From SXVE01 sp036388895 (lineage in GTDB: Bacteria > Acidobacteriota > Blastocatellia > Pyrinomonadales > Pyrinomonadaceae): a DNA stretch of 64,000 nt. The stretch spans positions 34,631-98,630 of the forward strand of contig DASVQY010000018.1 in the NCBI GenBank assembly GCA_036388895.1. The letters are read 5' to 3'. Every line of letters begins with the position of its first letter. Position 1 is the first letter of the stretch. Of the stretch, positions 42,465-49,804 are shown piece by piece. The notes under the pieces are model-generated. The model was not told the origin of the DNA, did not search any database, and saw nothing but the letters and a program-made list of their open reading frames with translations. The translations under genes and the position numbers were made by a program.

Positions 42465-44768
42465 ATGAAGAAAATTCTTTTGCTCTTCTTCGCCGTTTTG
42501 TTTTTCTTTCAAATCTCAAACGCGCAGGAAACTTTCTTTCAAACCGGACATAGAAACGACATTTTGGAAGTAAAATTCAGTCCTGACAAAAACCGCCTCA
42601 TTTCTTATTCTGCCGGAGACGGCTGGATTTATCTTTGGAATGTCGCGGACGGTCGCGTTTTATGGCGGCGGAAAACAGGATTTATTAGAAAAGCCAACGA
42701 ATATGCTACTCTAACGAGCTTCGCATTTAGCCCGGATAAGAAATTTATCGCTTCCGGCAGCGGAAACGGAACGATTCAGCTTTGGAATGCCGAAACGGGC
42801 GATTTTTTGTGGCGCGGCGACGCTTTTTCAGACAGCGTTACGACGCTTGATTTCAGCCCCGACGGAGAAAGTATTATCGTCGCCGGTTCGCCGAAGAAAA
42901 GCGCGGACGAAATAAAAATTTTGCGCGTGCGAGACGGTCAAGCTGTCAAAACGCTCGACGGAAATCCCTGCACGGTTATTTCGATATCTTTCGATAACGG
43001 CGGCAGAATTTTGAAAACCGGAAATTTGGATGGAAATGTATTCAAGTGGAATTTGGAATCGGGAAAACAAATAAACGCCGATACCGCCACACCGTGTGAC
43101 AGGAAACGAACTTACGAATGGGAAACGTCCTTTTCGCCAGACTTGAAAATCTCGGCACAACGAACGGGAGAAAAAGAGCTTACCGTAAAAAATACAGAGA
43201 CAGGCGAAACTATAAAGAAAATAGAAGCGAGTGATTACCGAATTTATTCAAGATTAAGCGACGACGGTAAAAAATTAATCGTCAGCGGTTACGGCGGATT
43301 TACGATTTATGATCTTGCGACGGGCGAAAGCCGCAAAATTGTTGAATCGTCGCGCACAGGCTCAACGATAGATTTAGCGAATGACGGAAGTTTGTTCGCC
43401 GAAGGCGGAAGCTACGGCGATGCATCAATTAAAATAACGGAAACAGCGACGGGAAAATCTCGCTTTTTCAGCGGACATCCCGGCACAATCGGCGGAATTT
43501 CTTACACACCCGACGGGAAAATTTTAGCTGTCGGCGGAAGCGACAAAACGGTTTATTTGTTCGATGCCGCGCAAAAGACCTTGTTGAAAAAACTAAGCGG
43601 TCACGGCGATCCGGTAAAAGAATTGGCGTTTAATCCAGATGGGGAAATTTTAGTTTCGGCTGACGATGATGGAGTTTTAAAGGTTTGGGACTGGCAAAAC
43701 GGAACGATGGTCAAGGAACTGAAATTCGACAATGGCTTAAACGAGCCGCAAAAGATCGAATTCAGCAAAAACGGCAGATATTTTTTGATTATCGTCAACG
43801 GTTCCCTCGCAATTTATAACGTTAATGATTGGAGTTTGCTCAAAGAAATCAAAACGAAAGAAGGTTATGAATCAAAAAGCGGCAGTATGACAATCGGTTA
43901 TTCGAGTGTTCCGATTTCAAGTGGTGCATTTGCCGAAAACGGCGCAAAAGTTATCACAACACACGCCGACGGAACGTTGAGAATCTGGAAAACGATTTCG
44001 GGAAAGGAAATCAAAAAGTTAAAGGTCGGCGAATCCGCGCCGCTTATGTTGATAGCCGGCGAACAAAGGGCGGTTGTACCAATCGGCAAATGGGACGAGC
44101 AAAAACTAAAGTTGATTGACTTGAAAACCGGAAAAATATTGAGAACTTTTTATGAAGAATTTGAAAGCAAGTTTGAAGCGATTACGGTGAGCCCGAACGG
44201 GAAAAACTTTATTACAGGCAATTCGGCTGGCGAAATCGCGCTGTGGAAATTAGACGAAGAGAAGTTCATTCGTGAATTCGACATCGGTTATTCTGGCGAT
44301 GATTCGGTTGCTTTCAGTCCTGACGGAAAGACGTTTACCGTGGGCGGCGACAATCAGAATTTATATACGTTCAATGTTGAAACGGGCGAAAAGCTCTGGC
44401 AATTGATTCCGTTTTATCAGCCGAGCGAATTGGAAATAGAGTTGGAAGCAAGAGGCAAAAAAGGACGCGCCGAAGTCGAAGCCAGAAAAGCGGAAAGAGA
44501 TAAACAAGCGGAAAAAGAAGTTCCGGCGCTAGCGAAAAAAATCACCGTCAAATTTTCGCATTACGGGACAGCAGAAAGTTTTTGGGATCAAAAAATCGCC
44601 GAATCGGGTGTGCCGAATAAAAGCAAATTGAAACTGCCGAAGGAAAAAGCGACGGTCGCTTGGTTTGCTTTTACGAATGATTCGGATTTGCCGGTTTCGA
44701 TTGACACGAACAGTATGTATTTCAATCCGAAATGCAAAGGCTTGTGCAACGGCGCGGAGATTTCTTAG
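42465..44768 (+). CDS. WD40 beta-propeller protein, interrupted by an amber codon
   Basis: 767 residues to a TAG at 44766-44768. A signal peptide (MKKILLLFFAVLFFFQISNAQ) is followed by WD40-type repeats, for example FQTGHRNDILEVKFSPDKNRLISYSAGDGWIYLWNV, ... SGHGDPVKELAFNPDGEILVSADDDGVLKVWDW and SAGEIALWKLDEE, enough for one or two propellers (to about residue 630). A Lys/Glu-rich helix leads into a small beta domain that is cut at NPKCKGLCNGAEIS. The frame continues after the TAG to 45008 with matching codon use. Either the gene is freshly broken, the base is an error, or the stop is suppressed. WD40 proteins of this kind are secreted scaffolds of unknown partner. Confidence 0.8.
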   Translation: MKKILLLFFAVLFFFQISNAQETFFQTGHRNDILEVKFSPDKNRLISYSAGDGWIYLWNVADGRVLWRRKTGFIRKANEYATLTSFAFSPDKKFIASGSGNGTIQLWNAETGDFLWRGDAFSDSVTTLDFSPDGESIIVAGSPKKSADEIKILRVRDGQAVKTLDGNPCTVISISFDNGGRILKTGNLDGNVFKWNLESGKQINADTATPCDRKRTYEWETSFSPDLKISAQRTGEKELTVKNTETGETIKKIEASDYRIYSRLSDDGKKLIVSGYGGFTIYDLATGESRKIVESSRTGSTIDLANDGSLFAEGGSYGDASIKITETATGKSRFFSGHPGTIGGISYTPDGKILAVGGSDKTVYLFDAAQKTLLKKLSGHGDPVKELAFNPDGEILVSADDDGVLKVWDWQNGTMVKELKFDNGLNEPQKIEFSKNGRYFLIIVNGSLAIYNVNDWSLLKEIKTKEGYESKSGSMTIGYSSVPISSGAFAENGAKVITTHADGTLRIWKTISGKEIKKLKVGESAPLMLIAGEQRAVVPIGKWDEQKLKLIDLKTGKILRTFYEEFESKFEAITVSPNGKNFITGNSAGEIALWKLDEEKFIREFDIGYSGDDSVAFSPDGKTFTVGGDNQNLYTFNVETGEKLWQLIPFYQPSELEIELEARGKKGRAEVEARKAERDKQAEKEVPALAKKITVKFSHYGTAESFWDQKIAESGVPNKSKLKLPKEKATVAWFAFTNDSDLPVSIDTNSMYFNPKCKGLCNGAEIS

Positions 44769-45008
44769 CGGTATGTGATGGAACGCAAAAACGGCGACGT
44801 GCGCGTCAACGGCTTCGATATGTATTCAAAAACGATTTTGCCGCCGCGCGTGACGGTTTATTTCAGCGTCGCGCTCGAAGATTTTGCCGCAAGCAAAGCG
44901 ATTTATCTCGGTTTTACTTTTCAGAAAGACAATTCCGACGATGAACGCTCAAACGATTACGGCACGGAACAGAAACTTTATTTGAGCGAAAAAGATTTAC
45001 AGAAATAA
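44769..45008 (+). pseudogene. In-frame C-terminal continuation of the WD40 protein
   Basis: In the same frame as the WD40 gene, directly after its TAG, the sequence reads RYVMERKNGDVRVNGFDMYSK and runs to a TAA at 45008. It has strands (ILPPRVTVYFSVALEDFAA, KAIYLGFTFQKDN) that complete the domain begun before the stop. A separate start at 44775 (GTG) or 44778 (ATG) lacks a convincing ribosome binding site. I treat it as the severed end of one gene. Confidence 0.6.
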
Positions 45009-45011
45009 AAA

Positions 45012-45077
45012 TTAAAAACAAGCGCACGTCAAGCCGTTATGCCCGCTGATGACGGCGACATCGTATTTTTCTGTCAT
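45012..45077 (-). pseudogene. Relic of the oxidoreductase 5' end
   Basis: On the minus strand, ATG ACA GAA AAA TAC GAT begins MTEKYDVAVISGHNGLTCAC and hits a stop two residues later. It copies the N-terminus of the oxidoreductase at 42376 (MNQIYDVAVIGGGHNGLTCAC), including the DNA word TACGATGTCGCCGTCATC. One codon of the GGG nucleotide-binding loop is lost and another is changed to Ser. It is a decayed fragment of a duplicated gene, now beyond the WD40 gene. Confidence 0.75.
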
Positions 45078-45321
45078 AAAAATATTTTGCCATAGTGGGC
45101 GAAGAGAATACAGGCGAAGCAAAAAATTTATCCGTAGGTAACAAAGATATAAAAGATATAGACGGAACGAAGCGAACGGAAAAAAGGTTTTGTTCCATGA
45201 ATTTTATTATTTTGAATCTCTTCTTTTCTTCGCGACGAACTTTTTCTTGGTGGTGAATAGAACAAAAGTTTTATAATTGAAAACACACAGTAATAAATTT
45301 TGAATCAGGGGATGGAGGATT
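45078..45321. other. Intergenic region with promoter of the Rieske oxidoreductase
   Basis: Beyond the relic there is no gene. TTGGTG (45247-45252) and TATAAT (45272-45277), 19 bases apart, are the best promoter candidate for the gene at 45322; GGGGATGGAGG shortly before the ATG serves as ribosome binding site. Confidence 0.4.
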
Positions 45322-46851
45322 ATGCAAAAAAGTGACGAAGGGAAAACAGTTTCGTATTGGGAAGCGAGCGAGGATTTGCTGAACAAAACCGCGCTCGGCG
45401 AATCAATCGAAACGGATGTTTGCATTATCGGCGGCGGAATTTCCGGTTTGACGACCGCTTATCTTTTAGCGAAAGAAGGAAGACGCGTTGTCGTAATTGA
45501 CGACGGAACAATCGGCGGCGGCGAGACTTCGCGGACGACGGCGCATCTTTCAAACGCGATTGACGACCGCATTTATCGTATCGAAAAATGGCACGGCGAG
45601 GAAAACGCTCGTCTGGCGGTCGAAAGTCACGCGCGGGCGATTGATTTGATTGAAACGATTTCCAGTGAAGAGCAAATTGACTGCGATTTTTTGCGCGTTG
45701 ACGGTTATCTGATTCCGGCGGAAGATGGCGAAGACGATTTGGAAGAAGAACTCGAAGCCGCGCACCGCGTCGGATGGACGGAAGTTGAATGGGTCGAGAG
45801 GGCGCCGATAACAGGTTTCGATTCGGGCAAATCTTTGAGGTTTCCGAACCAAGGGCAGTTTCACGTTCTCAAATATCTTTCCGGTTTGGCAAAAGCGGTC
45901 GAAAGGCTCGGCGGGCATTTGTTTTCAAATACACGAGCCGTTGAATGGAAAGACGAAAAAGCGCCGGAAGTGAAAACCGCGAGCGGTCTGACGATTCGCG
46001 CGGGCTCGATTGTTCTGGCGACGAATTACCCGATTATGAGCAAGATGTTTCCGAAACTTCCTGCCTATCGAACATACGCCATCGGCGCTCGCGTGCCGAA
46101 AGATTCGATTGAAAAATCTTTGATTTGGGACAACGCCGATCCGTATATTTACGTTCGAACTCAACCGGAAAATGATTTGTATGACGTTTTGATTGTCGGC
46201 GGCGAAGATCATCGCACAGGACAGGAAGACGACGGCGCGCAGCGTTTTGAAAATCTTCGGCAATGGACGCGGACGCGTTTCCCGCAGGCGCAGGAACCGG
46301 TTTATCAATGGTCGGGACAATATCTGGAAACGAACGACGGGCTGGCGTTTATCGGCAGATTTTCTTCGGGCGAGCCGAACGTTTATTTGATAACCGGCGA
46401 CTCGGGAATGGGAATGACGCACGGAACACTGGGCGGAATTCTGGTTTCGGATTTGATTCTCGGGCGCGAAAATCCGTGGACGGAAGTTTACGAGCCTTCG
46501 CGCATTTTAACGCAGCCGATTACCGAAGCCGTTAAAGAAGTTGTCACCTCAACCGCGCCGTACGTTGATTGGATTACGGGCGGGGATGTTTCTTCGACCG
46601 ACGAAATCAAACCGGGCGAAGGCGCAATCATCAGTCACGGAACGACCAAAATTGCCGCTTATCGCGACGAAAACGGAAAACTTTTTCAGCGTTCGGCTGT
46701 CTGCGCTCATCTCGGCTGCATCGTGCGGTTTAATTCGCTGGAAAAAACGTGGGATTGCCCGTGTCACGGTTCGCGTTACGGCATTGACGGACACCCGATA
46801 AACACGCCGGCTTACAAACCGCTCGGCGAAATTGAAGATTCTTCCGATTAA
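45322..46851 (+). CDS. FAD oxidoreductase with C-terminal Rieske 2Fe-2S domain
   Basis: 509 residues. The N-terminal D-amino-acid-oxidase-like domain has DVCIIGGGISGLTTAYLLAKEGRRVVVIDDG (about 32-62) and the family GETSRTTAHLSNAIDDR. The C-terminal Rieske domain (about 415-505) carries CAHLGC and CPCHGSRYG, the four ligands of a 2Fe-2S cluster. Similar fused proteins are predicted cytoplasmic oxidases that pass electrons from an amine-type substrate to the Rieske centre. There is no signal peptide. The substrate is unknown. Confidence 0.92.
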   Translation: MQKSDEGKTVSYWEASEDLLNKTALGESIETDVCIIGGGISGLTTAYLLAKEGRRVVVIDDGTIGGGETSRTTAHLSNAIDDRIYRIEKWHGEENARLAVESHARAIDLIETISSEEQIDCDFLRVDGYLIPAEDGEDDLEEELEAAHRVGWTEVEWVERAPITGFDSGKSLRFPNQGQFHVLKYLSGLAKAVERLGGHLFSNTRAVEWKDEKAPEVKTASGLTIRAGSIVLATNYPIMSKMFPKLPAYRTYAIGARVPKDSIEKSLIWDNADPYIYVRTQPENDLYDVLIVGGEDHRTGQEDDGAQRFENLRQWTRTRFPQAQEPVYQWSGQYLETNDGLAFIGRFSSGEPNVYLITGDSGMGMTHGTLGGILVSDLILGRENPWTEVYEPSRILTQPITEAVKEVVTSTAPYVDWITGGDVSSTDEIKPGEGAIISHGTTKIAAYRDENGKLFQRSAVCAHLGCIVRFNSLEKTWDCPCHGSRYGIDGHPINTPAYKPLGEIEDSSD

Positions 46852-46880
46852 TCGGCGCTGCGGATTACACCTGTTTTACG

Positions 46881-46973
46881 AGAATTTGCCTGCGAAATAC
46901 ACAAAAGAAACGAAAAAGAGTAAATTTTCCTTTTTTATTTTTGTGTGTTTCGTGTGTTTCGCAGGCAAATTCT
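46881..46973. repeat. 17-bp perfect inverted repeat between convergent genes
   Basis: AGAATTTGCCTGCGAAA (46881-46897) is matched exactly by TTTCGCAGGCAAATTCT (46957-46973). The inner arms carry ACACAAAAGAAACGAAAAA and its imperfect mirror TTTTTGTGTGTTTCGTGTG. It lies between the Rieske oxidoreductase and patatin stops and could end both transcripts. Confidence 0.7.
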
Positions 46974-46986
46974 TTTTCGGCTTTTA

Positions 46987-47796
46987 TCAACGCGCTTCCG
47001 TGGCTTCCGCTTTATTTTCAGCGAACACCAGCGCTTTGATTTCGTCAATTTTTTCGAGCGCCGCTGTTTCGCCCGCCTTTATAAACTCGTCCATTTTGCC
47101 GATTTCGTCCGGGCGCAGATGCGCTATTTGCGGAATTATCACGACATCAGCGCGGTAATGATGCGATTTTGAAGCGGCGCGCAGAAGCATCATCGCCGAT
47201 TGGAAAAAGATTCCGAGCAGAGTCGAAGGCGAGCCCCAATACGTCGCGCCTGAGGCGAGTACGTCAACCGCAATAACAACATCAGCGCCTAATTTGCGAA
47301 CGGCTTTCGTCGGAACGTTCGACACGACGCCGCCGTCAATCAGCATTCTGCCATTTTCGTAAACCGGAACGAAAACGCCTGGAATCGCGCAGCTCGCGCG
47401 AACGGCTTCCGCCAGATCACCGGAATCTTTCAAAATAACTTCTTTGCCCGTTTCCAAATCGCAGGCGACCGCCGCAAACGGAATCGGTAAATCCTCTAGT
47501 TTTTTATGCGGAAAATACTGCCTGATAAAAGTTCCCATCGGCGCGTTTGACAGCAATCCTTTTGGCGAATAAGAAAATCCGGTCATCCGAAACCAGCTTA
47601 TTTTACGCGATATTTCGATGATCTCTTCCACGCTCAAACCGCTCGCGAAAGCTGCGCCCGCGAACGAACCGGCGCTCGTCCCGGCGATGTAATCAATCGG
47701 GATTTCGTGTTCGACGAGAATCTTCAAAACTCCCAGATGAGCGAATCCGCGCGCCGCGCCGCCTGACAGCGCGACGCCGATTTTTTTTCGTGTCAT
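46987..47796 (-). CDS. Patatin-like phospholipase (RssA-like)
   Basis: 269 residues from the ATG at 47796 (MTRKKIGVALSGGAARG), which fits the family start; a GTG at 47820 would add eight unrelated residues. The oxyanion loop is SGGAARGFAHLGVLKIL. The nucleophile is in AGTSAGSFAGAAFASGL (about residue 43), and the catalytic Asp is in LIDGGVVSNVPTKAV (about 157). It is a cytoplasmic Ser-Asp dyad lipid acyl hydrolase. It is transcribed toward the Rieske gene. Confidence 0.93.
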   Translation of the reverse strand: MTRKKIGVALSGGAARGFAHLGVLKILVEHEIPIDYIAGTSAGSFAGAAFASGLSVEEIIEISRKISWFRMTGFSYSPKGLLSNAPMGTFIRQYFPHKKLEDLPIPFAAVACDLETGKEVILKDSGDLAEAVRASCAIPGVFVPVYENGRMLIDGGVVSNVPTKAVRKLGADVVIAVDVLASGATYWGSPSTLLGIFFQSAMMLLRAASKSHHYRADVVIIPQIAHLRPDEIGKMDEFIKAGETAALEKIDEIKALVFAENKAEATEAR

Positions 47797-47807
47797 AGAA
47801 TATGAGC

Positions 47808-47869
47808 CGCGGATAAACACAAAAAGAGAGATTAAAATATGTTTCGTGCTTTATCGTGTTTGTTCGCGA
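47808..47869. repeat. Imperfect hairpin with 'AACACGA'-type words
   Basis: CCGCGGATAAACACAAAA and the later TCGTGTTTGTTCGCG are roughly complementary. The words resemble the arms of the hairpin at 11754-11896. It lies in the divergent gap between the patatin and S8 protease genes. Confidence 0.35.
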
Positions 47870-47921
47870 CCGAACCTCAATTGATTTTAACTTTTGTTTG
47901 TGGAAAACTTAAACCCGCAAA

Positions 47922-49295
47922 ATGACTGCGCAGGAATCTTTACAATTACGACGCGCGACGACCGGCGCGGATATTTCGGCTGGCGAAAAAGTTTGTCCGG
48001 TTTGCTCGCGTGAAACGCGCGATGAATACGTTCCGCTTCTGGTTTTAGCCGATGACTTGCAAAAATTAATCGAAGCGAACGCGCCGGATACGCGTCAATT
48101 TCAAGCCGTGTGCGCTCGTTGTGTTCGACTTTTCGAACGCGCGAAAGAACAAATCATCAAGGATGCAGCGATGCAGAAAGACGGCTCGCACGTTCTTTCG
48201 ACGCCGCTACGTTTGGATGCGGCGGAACGTTTTACAGGAAAAAACGTCACCATCGCTTTTCTCGATTCGGGATTTTACCCGCACGTTGATCTTACGACGC
48301 CGGATAATCGAATCATCGGTTATCGTGATTTGCTGCACGAAGACGGCGATTTGACGACGCTTTTTCAGCCGGACGTGGCGAGCTGGCACGGAATGATGAC
48401 TTCGGTCGTCGCGGCGGGAAACGGCGGTTTGTCGAACGGTTTTTATCGCGGAATCGCGCCCGACGCCAACGTCGTTTTAGTCAAACTCGCCAGAACCGGA
48501 CGGATCACCGAGCGCAATATTCAGGACGGCTTGGAGTGGGTTTTAGAGAATCGAGAAAAATATTCGATAAAAATCGTCAATATTTCGGCGGGCGGCGACT
48601 TTGAGCAAAGTTATCTGCACGACTCGCTTTCGCAAACCGTCGAAGAATGCGCGCGGCAAGGTTTAACGATTGTCTGCGCCGTCGGCAACGCCGGACATCT
48701 GCCGAATCATCCGGTTTTTCCGCCCGCAAGCTCGCCTTCGGCAATCGCGGTCGGCGGTCTCGACGATCAAAATTCAATCAACCGCACAAGGCGCGGAATG
48801 TATCGTTCGAGTTACGGTCCGACGCTCGACGGCTTGCAAAAACCCGAAATCATCGCGCCATCCATCTGGGTTCCTGCTCCGATTCTTCCGAACACGCCGA
48901 CCGCGCAGCAAGCCACTCTTTTAGAAAAACTCGACAAAGCAGAAGACGACGAGCTTCATTTAATCGTGCAGGATAATCCGAACATCCAACCGGAACTCGA
49001 CGCCGCGCTTGATCGTCCGGCATATATGCTGCGCCAGATTATCGCACTCAAACTAACTCAGGAAAATCTTATTACCAAACATTATAAATACGTTGACGGT
49101 ACATCTTTCGCCGCGCCAATTGTTTCTTCAGTCATCGCCCAGATGCTCGAAGCCAATCCGAATCTCGCGCCGCAGCAGGTCAAAAGGATTCTGATTTCGA
49201 CGGCAGAGAGACTTCCCGGCTACGAAGTTGATCGGCAAGGCTGGGGCGTTATTGACCCCCGTCGCGCGGTTGAAAAATCTCTTTCATTCGCCTGA
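47922..49295 (+). CDS. S8 serine protease with N-terminal zinc-ribbon-like segment
   Basis: 457 residues, no signal peptide. Residues 25-67 contain CPVC and, later, CARC, four Cys spaced as in a zinc ribbon. The subtilase domain follows: VTIAFLDSGFYPHVDL has the catalytic Asp (115), DVASWHGMMTSVVAAGNG the His (156), and KYVDGTSFAAPIVSSVIAQML the Ser. The oxyanion Asn lies in VCAVGNAGHLPNHPVFPP. It is an intracellular-type subtilisin. The zinc-ribbon-like extension is unusual for S8 proteases and may bind a partner or nucleic acid. Confidence 0.9.
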   Translation: MTAQESLQLRRATTGADISAGEKVCPVCSRETRDEYVPLLVLADDLQKLIEANAPDTRQFQAVCARCVRLFERAKEQIIKDAAMQKDGSHVLSTPLRLDAAERFTGKNVTIAFLDSGFYPHVDLTTPDNRIIGYRDLLHEDGDLTTLFQPDVASWHGMMTSVVAAGNGGLSNGFYRGIAPDANVVLVKLARTGRITERNIQDGLEWVLENREKYSIKIVNISAGGDFEQSYLHDSLSQTVEECARQGLTIVCAVGNAGHLPNHPVFPPASSPSAIAVGGLDDQNSINRTRRGMYRSSYGPTLDGLQKPEIIAPSIWVPAPILPNTPTAQQATLLEKLDKAEDDELHLIVQDNPNIQPELDAALDRPAYMLRQIIALKLTQENLITKHYKYVDGTSFAAPIVSSVIAQMLEANPNLAPQQVKRILISTAERLPGYEVDRQGWGVIDPRRAVEKSLSFA

Positions 49296-49323
49296 GATTT
49301 TCTACTCAAAACTTAACCGATAA

Positions 49324-49340
49324 ACATCTTTTATAGATGT
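49324..49340. terminator. Small hairpin after the S8 protease gene
   Basis: ACATCT and AGATGT flank a five-base loop and are followed by an A-run, about 28 bases after the S8 stop. Only six pairs, so weak; it may end the S8 transcript. Confidence 0.35.
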
Positions 49341-49349
49341 AAAAAAGTG

Positions 49350-49379
49350 TTGTAATCAATGCTCGGCTCCTGCTATTAT
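49350..49379 (+). promoter_or_regulatory. Promoter of the CheY-like regulator
   Basis: TTGTAA (49350-49355) and TATTAT (49374-49379) with an 18-base spacer, 36 bases before the ATG of the CheY-like gene. Confidence 0.45.
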
Positions 49380-49414
49380 GTAAAAAACGATTTTTTATAA
49401 GGCGGGTTAACAAT

Positions 49415-49777
49415 ATGCTGAAAACGGTTCTTGTTGTTGAGGATTATGACGACGTTCGCACGATGATGAAGACTTTGATAAAAATTTACGGTTACGAAGT
49501 CGTCGAAGCGGCGAACGGATACGAGGCAGTCGAAAAAACCGTAGAATTTCAGCCGGATTTGATTTTAATGGATTTGGCGATGCCGGGAATGGACGGCGCA
49601 ACCGCCACCAAGATTATCAGAAACATCGAAGGCTTCGAATACGTTTCGATTGTCGCTTTAACGGCGTTTGAAAACACCTCGGTAGATAGCGCCATCAAAG
49701 CCGGATTCGACGACGTAATCGTCAAACCGCTTCATTTTGAAAATCTCGAATCTTTTTTGAACGTGTATCTTTCTTAA
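49415..49777 (+). CDS. Stand-alone CheY-like response regulator
   Basis: 120 residues, a single receiver domain. The acidic pair is E9-D10 (VLVVEDYDD), the phospho-acceptor is Asp53 in DLILMDLAMPGMDG, the switch Thr lies in IVALTAFE, and the Lys in VIVKPL. The domain is intact, in contrast to the receiver at 10485. It lacks an output domain and presumably acts by protein contact. No kinase is adjacent. It is convergent with the GH2 gene. Confidence 0.93.
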   Translation: MLKTVLVVEDYDDVRTMMKTLIKIYGYEVVEAANGYEAVEKTVEFQPDLILMDLAMPGMDGATATKIIRNIEGFEYVSIVALTAFENTSVDSAIKAGFDDVIVKPLHFENLESFLNVYLS

Positions 49778-49804
49778 AAAGATATTTATTCGTTTCAAAC
49801 TCTC

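Noticed and set aside
44769..45008. Independent small gene starting at GTG 44775 or ATG 44778
   Set aside because: Same frame as the WD40 gene, no ribosome binding site, and it completes the domain cut by the TAG.
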